The notes beneath the pieces are model-generated. The model saw only the letters and a list, made by a program, of their open reading frames with translations. It did no database searches and was not told where the DNA came from. DNA of 36,104 nt from Acidithiobacillus ferrivorans (GTDB lineage Bacteria > Pseudomonadota > Gammaproteobacteria > Acidithiobacillales > Acidithiobacillaceae). Location of the stretch: positions 1 to 36,104 of the forward strand of contig JAAOMR010000054.1 in NCBI GenBank assembly GCA_018853935.1. The letters run 5' to 3'. Both the position numbers and the translations under genes were made by a program. Positions 1 to 7,764 of this stretch are shown piece after piece (position 1 is the first letter of the stretch; every line of letters begins with the position of its first letter).

Positions 1-166
1 CCGCCACTTCCTCCAACCGCAGGTCCGCACGGCGGGCAAAATAGCAGCGGGTCTGCAGCCACTGCTCCGTCAACAGAAACGGCCGGTATACTTCTGGCAA
101 TTCCGGACTCAATGCCCACTGCAATCGGGCATCCAGGGTAAGGGTCCGCCATGGATCTTCCGTCAT
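1..166 (-). CDS. Partial gene of unknown function, N-terminal 55 codons
   Basis: An open frame begins with ATG at 166 and runs off the left edge. The visible protein begins MTEDPWRTLTLDARLQW and continues with an Arg/Leu-rich stretch ending near LRLEEVA; there is no signal peptide or membrane segment. I do not recognise the family from this fragment. A short N-terminal piece of chorismate lyase (UbiC) crossed my mind, but the expected residues are not visible. It lies 53 bases downstream of the diiron protein gene on the same strand, so the two could be co-transcribed. The ribosome binding site is weak (AAGAGAAA just before ATG). That it is coding is likely; its function is unassigned. Confidence 0.45.
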   Translation of the reverse strand, partial: MTEDPWRTLTLDARLQWALSPELPEVYRPFLLTEQWLQTRCYFARRADLRLEEVA

Positions 167-219
167 TTTTCTCTTATACCCGGTGACGCAGCCCTTGTCG
201 CCAAAGCGCTACAGTGTGC

Positions 220-1077
220 TCAGCCCACCACCATGTGCCCAGAAGCATCCCGGTCGGCGGCGCTCATCGCCTTGCGGTAACGACTGAGATCCTTGGCACT
301 CTGAATGGGCGTTTCGAGCAAAGCGGAAAGATTACGCAAAATGCCATTGACTACCTTACCCTCCCAGATCACGTCGAAATGAATCTGGGTATCCAGCCAT
401 TGCTCCAGCCAGCCCGGGTCCGGCAAATGGCTTTGCACACTGTCTTCGGGGTACATGGCCTTATTGACGTGGAGATTGGTGGGATGCAATGCCTTCGCCG
501 TCTTGGTGTTAGCCATGAGCACACCAATCTTGGCAAAGGCCAGGCGCGCGGTATCCCCAAGGCGATCAATAGCACGCCGCATATATTTAAGGTAAATACC
601 TGCGTGCCGTGCCTCATCCTTGGAAAGCACCTCGTAAATCGTGCGAATCACCGGCTCGCTATGCCACTGTGCCGCGCATTTGTACCAATGCGTCAGACGA
701 ATTTCGCCACAAAAATGGAGCATGAGCGTCTCCATCGCCGGGGCTGGATCAAATTCAAAACGCACGTTGTGTAACTCTTCTTCTGTCGGCAGATACTCCG
801 GCGCGAAGCGGCGCAAATATTCCATAAGCACCAAAGCATGCTTCTGTTCTTCATAGAACCAGATGGACATGAAAGCCGAGAAATCGGAGTCATTCCGGTT
901 GTCCCGGAGAAACATCTCCGTCGCCGGAAGCGCGGACCACTCGGTGACCGCATTCATCTTGATCGTGCGCAACTGCTCATCGCTCACCAGACTACGGTCA
1001 AACTGCTCCCAGGGAATATCCGTGGCCATGTTCCAGCGCGCGGCCTCCAGCGATTTGAATAACTCAGGGTATAACAT
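220..1077 (-). CDS. Ferritin-like diiron protein, acyl-ACP desaturase-like
   Basis: This 285-residue soluble protein has the four-helix diiron ligand pattern. Glu46 is followed by an ExxH (Glu77-His80, in EEQKH), then Glu125 and a second ExxH (Glu155-His158, in DEARH). That E, ExxH, E, ExxH order is typical of acyl-ACP desaturases and related ferritin-like oxidases. It is somewhat shorter than plant-type desaturases, so the substrate is uncertain: it could desaturate or hydroxylate a fatty acyl chain, or be another ferritin-like oxygenase. I chose ATG at 1077 because GAGAGAGGTG lies just upstream; an upstream in-frame ATG at 1176 would add 33 residues with no family character. It is transcribed away from aroQ, sharing a 272-base divergent intergenic region. 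Confidence 0.72.
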   Translation of the reverse strand: MLYPELFKSLEAARWNMATDIPWEQFDRSLVSDEQLRTIKMNAVTEWSALPATEMFLRDNRNDSDFSAFMSIWFYEEQKHALVLMEYLRRFAPEYLPTEEELHNVRFEFDPAPAMETLMLHFCGEIRLTHWYKCAAQWHSEPVIRTIYEVLSKDEARHAGIYLKYMRRAIDRLGDTARLAFAKIGVLMANTKTAKALHPTNLHVNKAMYPEDSVQSHLPDPGWLEQWLDTQIHFDVIWEGKVVNGILRNLSALLETPIQSAKDLSRYRKAMSAADRDASGHMVVG

Positions 1078-1349
1078 AACGAACACACCTCTCTCTGGCG
1101 TTCTCAATAATGGGTGCCTGGACATCTCAATCTTTCCACCCATCTGACGAAAGTTGCGCGCCGCCCCCCCAGGCATTGCGGCAGAATCCGCGAAACTTTA
1201 CATATACCCGACGCATTCTACGCCAAATCCCCGCCTTGGGCGATGGCCCCATTTATTTCCCCTGGCCGCCGTCCCAGGCACGAATGACCTGGATTTATCC
1301 GGCCATTTGCGGCAGACTTTACGAATATACTTAGTGTTACGCGGAAGCT
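1078..1349. promoter_or_regulatory. Divergent intergenic region with possible aroQ -10 box
   Basis: These 272 bases separate the leftward diiron gene from rightward aroQ and must carry start signals for both. On the + strand TATACT at 1326-1331 is a good -10 candidate, with aroQ starting 19 bases later, but no convincing -35 sits 16-18 bases upstream of it. A run of seven C residues lies near 1165. No other gene or clear terminator is seen here. Confidence 0.3.
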
Positions 1350-1811
1350 ATGACTGGATCATCTCCTCATATCCTTGTACTGCATGGACCGAACCTGAAT
1401 CTGCTGGGTAGCCGTGAGCCCGGCCATTATGGGCAGACCACCCTCGCTGAGATCGATGTCGGGCTGCAGGCGCACGCGCAGGGATGGGGCTGGCGGCTGC
1501 GCAGCCTGCAGAGCAACGCCGAACACATACTGATCGACGCAGTTCAGGAAGCGGTCCGCCAGGGCGTTACCTACATCATCATCAACCCTGCGGCCTTCAC
1601 CCATACCAGCGTCGCCCTGCGTGATGCTCTGGCCGCTGTCCAGATCCCCTTTATTGAAGTGCATTTGTCCAACATCCATGCCCGGGAACCGTTCCGCCAG
1701 CACTCCTATTTCTCCGATCTCGCCCAAGGCGTCATCGCGGGGCTGGGTGCGGATGGATATTTCCTGGCGCTGGATGCCATTCATCGGCGCCTGAAGCGCA
1801 ATAACTCATAA
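1350..1811 (+). CDS. aroQ: Type II 3-dehydroquinate dehydratase AroQ
   Basis: AroQ catalyses the reversible dehydration of 3-dehydroquinate to 3-dehydroshikimate in the cytosolic shikimate pathway, usually as a dodecamer. The 153-residue length is typical. The N-terminal strand and active-site lid are clear: [10 protein letters not shown] at 11-20, then Arg22 and the catalytic Tyr27 in SREPGHYG. The [10 protein letters not shown] and [11 protein letters not shown] segments, with the conserved Asn and His residues, follow. In many proteobacteria aroQ directly precedes accB and accC, as here. The pathway ends in chorismate, which is also the predicted substrate of the chorismatase encoded 8 kb downstream. 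The start is the ATG at 1350 with GGAAG close upstream. Confidence 0.96.
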   Translation: MTGSSPHILVLHGPNLNLLGSREPGHYGQTTLAEIDVGLQAHAQGWGWRLRSLQSNAEHILIDAVQEAVRQGVTYIIINPAAFTHTSVALRDALAAVQIPFIEVHLSNIHAREPFRQHSYFSDLAQGVIAGLGADGYFLALDAIHRRLKRNNS

Positions 1812-1820
1812 CTCATAACT
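1801..1820. repeat. Short 7-bp tandem repeat over the aroQ stop codon
   Basis: Nearly three direct copies of ATAACTC (1801-1807, 1808-1814, partial 1815-1820) cover the aroQ stop codon and the aroQ-accB spacer. The repeat puts stop codons in more than one frame. It is probably a replication-slippage tract with no separate function. Confidence 0.6.
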
Positions 1821-1837
1821 GATACCAAGGAAAGAGC

Positions 1838-2314
1838 ATGGATATCCAATTCATCCGCCGCCTGGCCGAGCTGCTGGAAAAAAGTGCCATTGATGAAATA
1901 GAAGTGGTCGAGGGCGATAACAAAGTCCGAATCACCCGGCACGCCGCGCCTGCGCATACGGCACCGACCGCTACCTGCACTCAGCCAATGGCAGTTGCTG
2001 CGGCAATGCCCACTGTTGCACCGGTAGCGAGCACACTCGCCGCTATTGAGCAGCCACCGCAAGGCTACATGATTAAATCGCCCATGGTTGGCACCTTTTA
2101 CCGCGCCGCCTCCCCCGAAGCCGCACCCTTTGTGGAAGAAGGCAGCATTATCAAGGCTGGTCAGACCCTCTGCATTATCGAAGCCATGAAGTTGCTCAAC
2201 GAAATTGAAGCCGACATCTCCGGAAAAGTGATCAAGGTCCTCGCCAGCAATGGCCAACCCGTCGAATACGGTGAACCCCTGTTCATCATTGCTCCCGAGA
2301 ATGGAGATGTTTGA
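1838..2314 (+). CDS. accB: Biotin carboxyl carrier protein of acetyl-CoA carboxylase
   Basis: AccB carries the biotin that shuttles carboxyl groups between biotin carboxylase and carboxyltransferase in the first step of fatty acid synthesis. The 158-residue protein has the usual layout. An N-terminal segment of about 35 residues is followed by an Ala/Pro/Thr-rich linker (about 36-72). The C-terminal biotinyl domain contains PMVGTFYRA and the EAMK biotinylation motif, with Lys118 as the attachment site. A good AAGGA site lies 6-7 bases before ATG 1838. The 3' end overlaps accC by eight bases, pointing to translational coupling. Malonyl-CoA made through this enzyme also supplies polyene extension, though no special link to the pigment island is visible. 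Confidence 0.97.
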   Translation: MDIQFIRRLAELLEKSAIDEIEVVEGDNKVRITRHAAPAHTAPTATCTQPMAVAAAMPTVAPVASTLAAIEQPPQGYMIKSPMVGTFYRAASPEAAPFVEEGSIIKAGQTLCIIEAMKLLNEIEADISGKVIKVLASNGQPVEYGEPLFIIAPENGDV

Positions 2315-3653
2315 AAAAATCCTCATTGCCAACCGCGGCGAGATTGCCCTGCGCATTCAGCGCGCCTGCCGCGAACTGGGCATCCGCACCGTCGCCGTCC
2401 ACTCCGAGCCTGATCGCGATCTTCTGCATGTCAAACTCGCCGACGAGTCGGTGTGTATCGGCCCGGCGCCCAGCGACAAAAGCTATCTGAATATTCCCGC
2501 CGTAATTGCGGCCGCCGAAGTAACGGATGCCGAGGCCATTCATCCCGGCTACGGCTTTCTTTCGGAAAATGCCGACTTCGCCGAGCGGGTCGAAAAAAGT
2601 GGCTTTGCCTTTATCGGCCCGCGTGCCGAGACCATCCGCCTGATGGGCGACAAAATTGCCGCCAAGGCGGCCATGAAAAAGGCCGGAGTGCCCTGTGTGC
2701 CGGGCTCCGACGGAGCTTTGCCCGACGATAATGAAGCCCTCAAAGCCATTGCCCGCGAGATCGGTTATCCCGTCATTCTCAAGGCCGCTGGTGGTGGTGG
2801 TGGGCGTGGTATGCGGGTCGTGCATACGGAAGCGCACCTCATCAACGCCGCCAATCTGACCCGGGCAGAAGCGGGCAAGGCTTTCGGCAACCCCACCCTG
2901 TACATGGAAAAGTTCCTGGAGACGCCGCGCCATATCGAGTTTCAGATACTCTGCGATGCCCATGGCCATTGCGTTCATCTGGGTGAACGGGACTGCTCGG
3001 TGCAGCGCCGCCATCAGAAAGTGATCGAAGAAGCTCCCGCTCCTGGCATCAGCGCCGCCCAGCGGGCTGAAATCGGCGCATCGGTAGTCAGAGCCTGCGA
3101 GGATATGGGCTATCGGGGCGCCGGCACGATCGAGTTTCTCTACGACCCGGGCAGCCAAACCTTCTACTTCATTGAAATGAATACACGCGTGCAGGTCGAG
3201 CACCCGGTCACGGAGCTGATTACCGGCATCGACATCGTCAAGGCTCAAATCCGCATAGCAGCAGGCCTGCCGCTTGGGATTCGGCAGGAAGACGTTGTAC
3301 TCAGCGGTCACGCCATCGAATGCCGCATCAATGCCGAAGACCCGGAGCGTTTCGTACCCTCTCCTGGACAAATTACCGCTTGGCACCCACCCGGCGGGCC
3401 GGGCATCCGGGTCGACAGTCACATTTATGCGGGGTATCGCGTGCCACCCTTCTACGACTCCATGATCGGCAAAATCATCGCCTTCGGAAACGACCGTGAG
3501 GAAGCCAATATGCGTATGCGCAGCGCCCTGCGCGAGACCACCATTGAAGGTATTCAGACCAATATTCCCCTGCACCGGCGAGTCCTGGAAGAGGCCCAGT
3601 ACGCCGCAGGCGGGGTGCATATCCACTATCTGGAGGCCTTGCTCGCCCTATGA
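2307..3653 (+). CDS. accC: Biotin carboxylase subunit of acetyl-CoA carboxylase
   Basis: AccC uses ATP and bicarbonate to carboxylate the biotin on AccB. The 448-residue protein starts [17 protein letters not shown], the standard N-terminus of the family. It has the ATP-grasp glycine-rich loop ([14 protein letters not shown], near 160-172), the [11 protein letters not shown] segment, the [14 protein letters not shown] catalytic strand and a C-terminal domain ending near HYLEALLAL. Full-length alignment with the E. coli protein is evident by eye. I chose ATG 2307; an ATG two codons earlier at 2301 is possible, and a longer frame from 2250 lies inside accB. It is coupled to accB by an overlap and to prmA by ATGA at 3650-3653. 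Confidence 0.97.
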   Translation: MFEKILIANRGEIALRIQRACRELGIRTVAVHSEPDRDLLHVKLADESVCIGPAPSDKSYLNIPAVIAAAEVTDAEAIHPGYGFLSENADFAERVEKSGFAFIGPRAETIRLMGDKIAAKAAMKKAGVPCVPGSDGALPDDNEALKAIAREIGYPVILKAAGGGGGRGMRVVHTEAHLINAANLTRAEAGKAFGNPTLYMEKFLETPRHIEFQILCDAHGHCVHLGERDCSVQRRHQKVIEEAPAPGISAAQRAEIGASVVRACEDMGYRGAGTIEFLYDPGSQTFYFIEMNTRVQVEHPVTELITGIDIVKAQIRIAAGLPLGIRQEDVVLSGHAIECRINAEDPERFVPSPGQITAWHPPGGPGIRVDSHIYAGYRVPPFYDSMIGKIIAFGNDREEANMRMRSALRETTIEGIQTNIPLHRRVLEEAQYAAGGVHIHYLEALLAL

Positions 3654-4528
3654 AGATTGCCTGGTGGCAGCTCGACATGCGTGTCCCCGCAGCAGTTACG
3701 GCGGCCATCGAGGTGCAATTGCAGGATGCTGGCGCAGCAGCCGTCAGCTTTCTTGAAGGCGACGACAGTGAAGCCGTATTCGATGCAGGGCTGATCTGGC
3801 AGAACAGCCAGTGCCAGGCCTTGTTTCCTGCCGACGACCATAGTGAAGCGACCCTGCAAAAGCTGGTCAGAGACAATGACTGGCAGCAATTCGCAGCACA
3901 GTTCACGCCGCTGGAGGAACAGGACTGGGTAGCGGCGACGCAGGCCGCTTTCCCGGCACGCTGCTTCGGTCGCCTCTGGGTAGCCCCCAGTTGGGATGCG
4001 GCGCCCGCCGACGCCCATCGCGTGCTCCATCTTGATCCCGGCCAGGCCTTTGGCACCGGCGCCCATGCCACCACGGCTCTCTGCCTGCGTTTCCTGGACG
4101 CGCAGATCCGCGGGGGCGAAAGCCTTATCGATTACGGTTGCGGCTCTGGTATCCTGGCCATCGCCGGGCTGCTGCTGGGAGTCGGCCAAGCCTTCGGCGT
4201 AGATACGGACCCCGTTGCGCTGCAGGTAGCCGCCGCCAATGCCGAAAGCAACGGCGTCAGTACCGGCCTGCAGCTCGCGCTACCGGAAAACGCCAGGCTG
4301 CCCATGGCCGACATCCTGGTCGCCAACATTCTGGCGACCCCCTTGTTGGCCCTCGCCGCCACCTTGGCTGACGCTGTCCGTCCCGGAGGCTTGATCGCCC
4401 TGTCCGGTATCCTGCACCATCAGGAAGCGGAGATTAACACCGCCTATAGACCCTATTTCGATCTCGCCGCCCCGCAACACGAAGAAGACTGGTCGCTCCT
4501 CTATGGCCAGCGCAAAATCGGAGTATGA
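3650..4528 (+). CDS. prmA: Ribosomal protein L11 methyltransferase PrmA
   Basis: PrmA trimethylates ribosomal protein L11 at several amino groups using S-adenosylmethionine. The protein is 292 residues, the normal family length. It has an N-terminal substrate-binding domain (about 1-60) with [10 protein letters not shown] at the start. The diagnostic linker motif [14 protein letters not shown] (129-142) is followed by the Rossmann SAM-binding loop [10 protein letters not shown] (161-170). The downstream [13 protein letters not shown] contains the expected catalytic-loop sequence. The start codon overlaps the accC stop as ATGA, and the stop overlaps the next gene's ATG in the same way, so accC, prmA and the zinc-ribbon gene form one operon. 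Confidence 0.96.
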   Translation: MKIAWWQLDMRVPAAVTAAIEVQLQDAGAAAVSFLEGDDSEAVFDAGLIWQNSQCQALFPADDHSEATLQKLVRDNDWQQFAAQFTPLEEQDWVAATQAAFPARCFGRLWVAPSWDAAPADAHRVLHLDPGQAFGTGAHATTALCLRFLDAQIRGGESLIDYGCGSGILAIAGLLLGVGQAFGVDTDPVALQVAAANAESNGVSTGLQLALPENARLPMADILVANILATPLLALAATLADAVRPGGLIALSGILHHQEAEINTAYRPYFDLAAPQHEEDWSLLYGQRKIGV

Positions 4529-5163
4529 CCATGGAAATCACCTGCCCCCGCTGTGAATCGACCTTCGCCACCGATAACAACGCGTTGCGCGAGCATCACT
4601 ACCAAGCGAAATGCAGCGTCTGCCAACAAATCTTCCATATTGATATTGCCGCAGAGGAAACGCGTGCCGGTAGCAGCCTGGGGCGTCTTCTGGGTAAATT
4701 TCTGCTCATCCTGGCGATTATCCTGCTGATTACCGCCCTGATTGGGCAGGCACTTTGGTGGACACGCAGTTATAGTTACGCCGCCACCAGTGCGCCAGTG
4801 CGCCGCATATTACTGAGTAGCGCCGAACAATTGGGTGTCACCATTCCGTGGCCGGGCCCGAACAAAGACATCCGTATTTTAAACAGTCAGGTTACCCAGG
4901 CGGGGAAGCATCTGGCGCGCATCACCGGCAACATCGAAAATGTGGCCAACAAAGTCCAGGCCTACCCGGTGATCGAAGTCACCCTCAGCAATATCTACGG
5001 TGCACCGATAGCGCATCTGCAGTTTACCGCCGCGCAATACCTGAGCGGCGCATTCCATGCCAGCTCCGGGTTTGTTCCCGACACTGCGGTACCATTTACA
5101 CTCAGCAGCCCAGCATTAACGACTGCAGCCGGTTACCAAGTCACGCTCCTCAGTCGCCCCTGA
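4525..5163 (+). CDS. Zinc-ribbon, single-pass membrane protein with DUF3426-type tail
   Basis: This 212-residue protein begins with a zinc ribbon made of Cys7-x2-Cys10 and Cys30-x2-Cys33, like the MJ0042-type finger. A hydrophobic span at about 58-78 follows (KFLLILAIILLITALIG), and then a long extracytoplasmic-looking domain resembling DUF3426. Proteins of this architecture are common next to prmA and fis in beta- and gammaproteobacteria, but their function is unknown. The ATG at 4525 overlaps the prmA stop (ATGA); a second in-frame ATG lies at 4531. The conserved neighbourhood suggests a housekeeping role, which I cannot specify. Confidence 0.85.
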   Translation: MTMEITCPRCESTFATDNNALREHHYQAKCSVCQQIFHIDIAAEETRAGSSLGRLLGKFLLILAIILLITALIGQALWWTRSYSYAATSAPVRRILLSSAEQLGVTIPWPGPNKDIRILNSQVTQAGKHLARITGNIENVANKVQAYPVIEVTLSNIYGAPIAHLQFTAAQYLSGAFHASSGFVPDTAVPFTLSSPALTTAAGYQVTLLSRP

Positions 5164-5175
5164 GCAGGGCTGGCC

Positions 5176-5418
5176 ATGGAAACCACGAACCTGTCGTTGA
5201 GCGATTGCGTGACTCTGGTTATGGACCGCTATTTGGCGGATTTGCAGGGCGAAGTACCCAGTAACCTGCATGCAATGATAATAGACGAAGTGGAACGTGC
5301 TCTGCTTGCTAACACACTGCAGCACTGTAGCGGGCAACGCGGCACAGCTGCTCAGTGGCTAGGCATTAATCGCAACACCTTGCGGAAGAAACTACAAGCC
5401 TACGGATTAGATACCTGA
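5176..5418 (+). CDS. fis: Fis-family nucleoid-associated DNA-binding protein
   Basis: This 80-residue protein matches Fis in size and plan. An N-terminal helical region (about 1-45) mediates dimerisation, and a C-terminal helix-turn-helix (QRGTAAQWLGINRNTLRKKL, about 54-73) binds and bends DNA. Fis regulates rRNA promoters and chromosome topology in gammaproteobacteria. It lies 12 bases after the DUF3426 gene and is probably the last gene of the accB-accC-prmA operon. Its last 19 bases overlap, tail to tail, the 3' end of the lytic transglycosylase gene on the opposite strand. Confidence 0.93.
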   Translation: METTNLSLSDCVTLVMDRYLADLQGEVPSNLHAMIIDEVERALLANTLQHCSGQRGTAAQWLGINRNTLRKKLQAYGLDT

Positions 5419-6065
5419 ATGAGCTGCGGAGCGGCTTGCGCCATCGATTGCGGATTCACGCCGCCCGCCTTGCCGCCGCCATTCAGGTACTGCTGATAAT
5501 AAGCGAGTACCCGCGGCACGTATGCCTGGGTTTCCGCAAAAGGGGGAATATGGTAACCCGCCTGGATCACGGCCTTCGATCCCGCGTTGTAAGCGGCTAC
5601 GGCCAGTTTCAGGTCACCACTAAATACCCGCAGCAAATGGGCCAGATACGCTGTGCCACCATTGATGTTGTCAGCCGGGCTGAAGGAGTTGGCCACCCCG
5701 AAACGATCCGCCGTTGCCGGAATGAGTTGCATCAGTCCGATCGCCCCTTTGGGTGAAACCGCCCCCGCATTATAGCCGGACTCGGCGCTAATCACGGCGT
5801 TAACCAGCGCCGGACTGACTCCATAACGGCTGGCTGCCGCCCGAATCAGTGCCTGATAATGCGCCTTGGCCACCCGGTTAAAATCTGCGCGCGCCATGGC
5901 TACCGCCATTTTCGGCGTGCGCATCACCATCCGGTACCGGTCATTCCCGCCAGGCACATTGGTCAGATGCACTACCCCACTGCTATCGGTGTACGCATAA
6001 ATATTGGCCTCCGCCGTGCTTCCGCAAAGGAGCAGCAGCGTGCCGAGCAGCAGGTCAAGCCTCAC
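5400..6065 (-). CDS. Secreted lytic transglycosylase, SLT family
   Basis: This is a 221-residue envelope enzyme predicted to cleave the glycan backbone of peptidoglycan non-hydrolytically. It has an N-terminal signal peptide (residues 1-20, hydrophobic LLLGTLLLLCGSTAEA). A short DUF4124-like strand region (YTDSSGVVHLTNVPGG) and an SLT domain from about 68 follow. The SLT signature ESGYNAGAVSPKGAIGLMQL begins at the catalytic Glu95, and the AYNAG motif lies near 158-162. The start is GTG at 6065, overlapping the sspB stop as GTGA, so it should be co-translated with sspB. Its 3' end overlaps the fis gene convergently. Confidence 0.92.
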   Translation of the reverse strand: MRLDLLLGTLLLLCGSTAEANIYAYTDSSGVVHLTNVPGGNDRYRMVMRTPKMAVAMARADFNRVAKAHYQALIRAAASRYGVSPALVNAVISAESGYNAGAVSPKGAIGLMQLIPATADRFGVANSFSPADNINGGTAYLAHLLRVFSGDLKLAVAAYNAGSKAVIQAGYHIPPFAETQAYVPRVLAYYQQYLNGGGKAGGVNPQSMAQAAPQLIQVSNP

Positions 6066-6478
6066 TTCACCACCCGCAGCGCAGGGCGCTCGGGCTTACC
6101 CGCGGGTTTATCCGTATTCACGCCGCCGCCCTCTTCTGGGGTCGGCGGCGGTGTGCTTGGCATTTCGGGATCGGCAAAACCCATCCCCTCCTGCGTCTCC
6201 GCGGCGTAAATCGCCGCCACCGCCGCCATCGGTACATCTACCGTGCGGGCGACCCCACCAAAGCGGGCGTTAAAAGTAATCCAATCATCCGCCATATTGA
6301 GACTGTGGCAAGCGCGCGGCGAGACATCAAGAATCATCCGTCCATCCTTTTCGTAGCCACTCGGAACAGACACCCCCGGATAAGCCACAACCACCAGGAT
6401 ATACGGGGTATGGCCCTGGTCCACACACCATTGATAGACGGCATTGAGCAGATAGGGCTTAGCACTTTCAGGTAACAA
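6062..6478 (-). CDS. sspB: ClpXP adaptor, stringent starvation protein B
   Basis: SspB tethers ssrA-tagged proteins to ClpX and speeds their degradation. The 138-residue protein has the folded core with PYLLNAVYQWCVDQGHTPY, the FNARFGG loop (DDWITFNARFGGVAR) and AAVAAIYAAETQEGMGF. An acidic, Pro-rich flexible linker leads to the C-terminal ClpX-binding tail PALRVVK. The start appears to be TTG at 6478, with GGAG placed seven bases upstream. The nearby ATGATG on the same strand is out of frame and soon hits a stop. The usual partner sspA is not next to it. The lytic transglycosylase follows by overlap. Confidence 0.95.
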   Translation of the reverse strand: MLPESAKPYLLNAVYQWCVDQGHTPYILVVVAYPGVSVPSGYEKDGRMILDVSPRACHSLNMADDWITFNARFGGVARTVDVPMAAVAAIYAAETQEGMGFADPEMPSTPPPTPEEGGGVNTDKPAGKPERPALRVVK

Positions 6479-6934
6479 TTTTGTTCTCCATCATCAGCAT
6501 ACAGCCATATGACGCAGTGCAAGCCAAAGACATAAGGGTTGCTCCTGTCGCCACTGCATTCAAGATCATCCATAAACTTATAGACGATTTTTCGGAATTC
6601 TCAAGATAGTACGGCCGCGGACGGCGGGATCAAGCGACTGCACGACACGGCTCACCCGGTCCAATATAACATATCTGCATGTTTGAACACGATTTCCGCA
6701 AGAAAAATCACACAGGGCAGGCTATTTTTGCGCATTCAGAAAAACAGCGAACGGCGGAAGCGAACCTTCGGGCAACCGGCCAAGCGGAGGAGGTCTCGGC
6801 GGCGCAGTGCCGGTCGTGCCGCCGGAGCGCCCGCAGGGGTCACCACGGGCGCCCTGAGTGACTCCTTGCTGAAAGAGAGATAATCTATATCGTTACAATA
6901 AATCACCGAGTCGGCAAAGAGAATATATCATCGC
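6479..6934. other. 456-bp intergenic region at the left edge of the pigment island
   Basis: No convincing protein gene is visible here. Two overlapping + strand frames at 6679-6883 translate to Arg-rich or low-complexity sequence, have no ribosome binding sites and look non-coding. The part next to sspB should hold the leftward sspB promoter. The right part changes abruptly from a GC-rich block (about 6770-6865) to an AT-rich leader before the deacetylase gene. TACAAT at 6894-6899 could be a -10 box, but no good -35 fits. Confidence 0.5.
6797..6852. repeat. Two adjacent GC-rich inverted repeats
   Basis: CGGCGGC (6797-6803) pairs perfectly with GCCGCCG (6818-6824). Right after it GCGCCC (6827-6832) pairs with GGGCGC (6847-6852). 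Both have loops of 14 bases, and neither is followed by a T-run, so a simple intrinsic terminator is unlikely. They could be an untranslated leader structure or small RNA ahead of the deacetylase operon; no known riboswitch signature was recognised. Confidence 0.45.
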
Positions 6935-7717
6935 ATGCTAGAAACGATAATACTTTATATTTTGGCAGGCATCATATCCAGCCAGGTCGTGCTTACGATG
7001 CTGGTCCTTTGCCCTCGCTGCAAATTGATTAGCCCAAATTTAGTCCGTCTGCCGCGAAGCGCTATCGCCCGTCGCGAAATCGCTCTCACCTTCGACGACG
7101 GGCCACATGCAGAAATAACCTCTCAAATACTAGATCAGCTAGACCAGTATAACGCCAAAGCCAGCTTTTTTTGCATTGGTGAGAAAGTCGCTGCGCACCC
7201 GAATTTAGTCGCCGAAATACTTCGGCGCGGCCATAGCGTAGAAAATCACAGTTATCGCCACAATATACTTTTCGCGTTCAGCGGCCCAAGTTTATTAGCG
7301 AATGACATTGTTAAAACGCAAAAAGCTGTCGAAGCTGCAACACATGGACCAGCACCCCGTTTCTTCCGCGCCCCTTTTGGCTTTCGCAGTCCATTCTTGG
7401 GCGGGGTATTACGGCGACTGGGCCTGCAGCACGTCGCCTGGACGCGACGTGGTTACGACACCGCGTCGCGAAATCCAGACACCGTACTCCGCCGTCTCAG
7501 CCGCAATCTGGCCGCCGGCGACATACTATTATTGCATGACGGCAAACTGGCTCTGCTTGTGTTACCCAGACTACTCGAACTGTGTCAGCATAAGGAACTG
7601 CGTAGCATATCTTTATCCATGATATTTCAGGACCTTAAAACACACCCGCCAATATCCGAGCAGAGCATTGCAAGTGCTTGCGGTGATCACACATCATCGA
7701 CGAATTCGCCGAGCTAA
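6935..7717 (+). CDS. NodB-type polysaccharide deacetylase family protein
   Basis: This is a 260-residue carbohydrate esterase family 4 (NodB homology) protein with an N-terminal membrane anchor (about 4-25). All the usual motifs are present: TFDDGPH at 52-58 (Asp54 base, Asp55 metal ligand), HSYRH at 105-109 (two metal His), RAPFG at 145-149 and LLHDG at 199-203. It should therefore be a metal-dependent N-deacetylase of an amino sugar facing the periplasm. It is the first gene of the rightward arm, 47 bases before the halogenase-like gene. A deacetylase is not part of the core APE pathway. It may act on a sugar added by the cluster's glycosyltransferase, or on cell-wall glycan; this is inference. 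Confidence 0.85.
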   Translation: MLETIILYILAGIISSQVVLTMLVLCPRCKLISPNLVRLPRSAIARREIALTFDDGPHAEITSQILDQLDQYNAKASFFCIGEKVAAHPNLVAEILRRGHSVENHSYRHNILFAFSGPSLLANDIVKTQKAVEAATHGPAPRFFRAPFGFRSPFLGGVLRRLGLQHVAWTRRGYDTASRNPDTVLRRLSRNLAAGDILLLHDGKLALLVLPRLLELCQHKELRSISLSMIFQDLKTHPPISEQSIASACGDHTSSTNSPS

Positions 7718-7764
7718 CTAGTCAGTGTAGCTTTTTATAGAAAGCGCCACTGGAGGAACGACAG

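Noticed and set aside
1164-1170. Run of seven C residues as a phase-variable switch
   Set aside because: It lies in an intergenic region away from any start codon or promoter box and is short; there is no reason to think it controls a frame.
2286-3626. Long minus-strand open frame opposite accC
   Set aside because: It is a shadow of the strongly conserved biotin carboxylase gene; its translation has no recognisable family features.
6679-6883. Two overlapping short + strand frames upstream of the deacetylase
   Set aside because: The translations are Arg-rich or low-complexity, lack ribosome binding sites and cover the two GC hairpins. They look like artefacts of GC-rich sequence.
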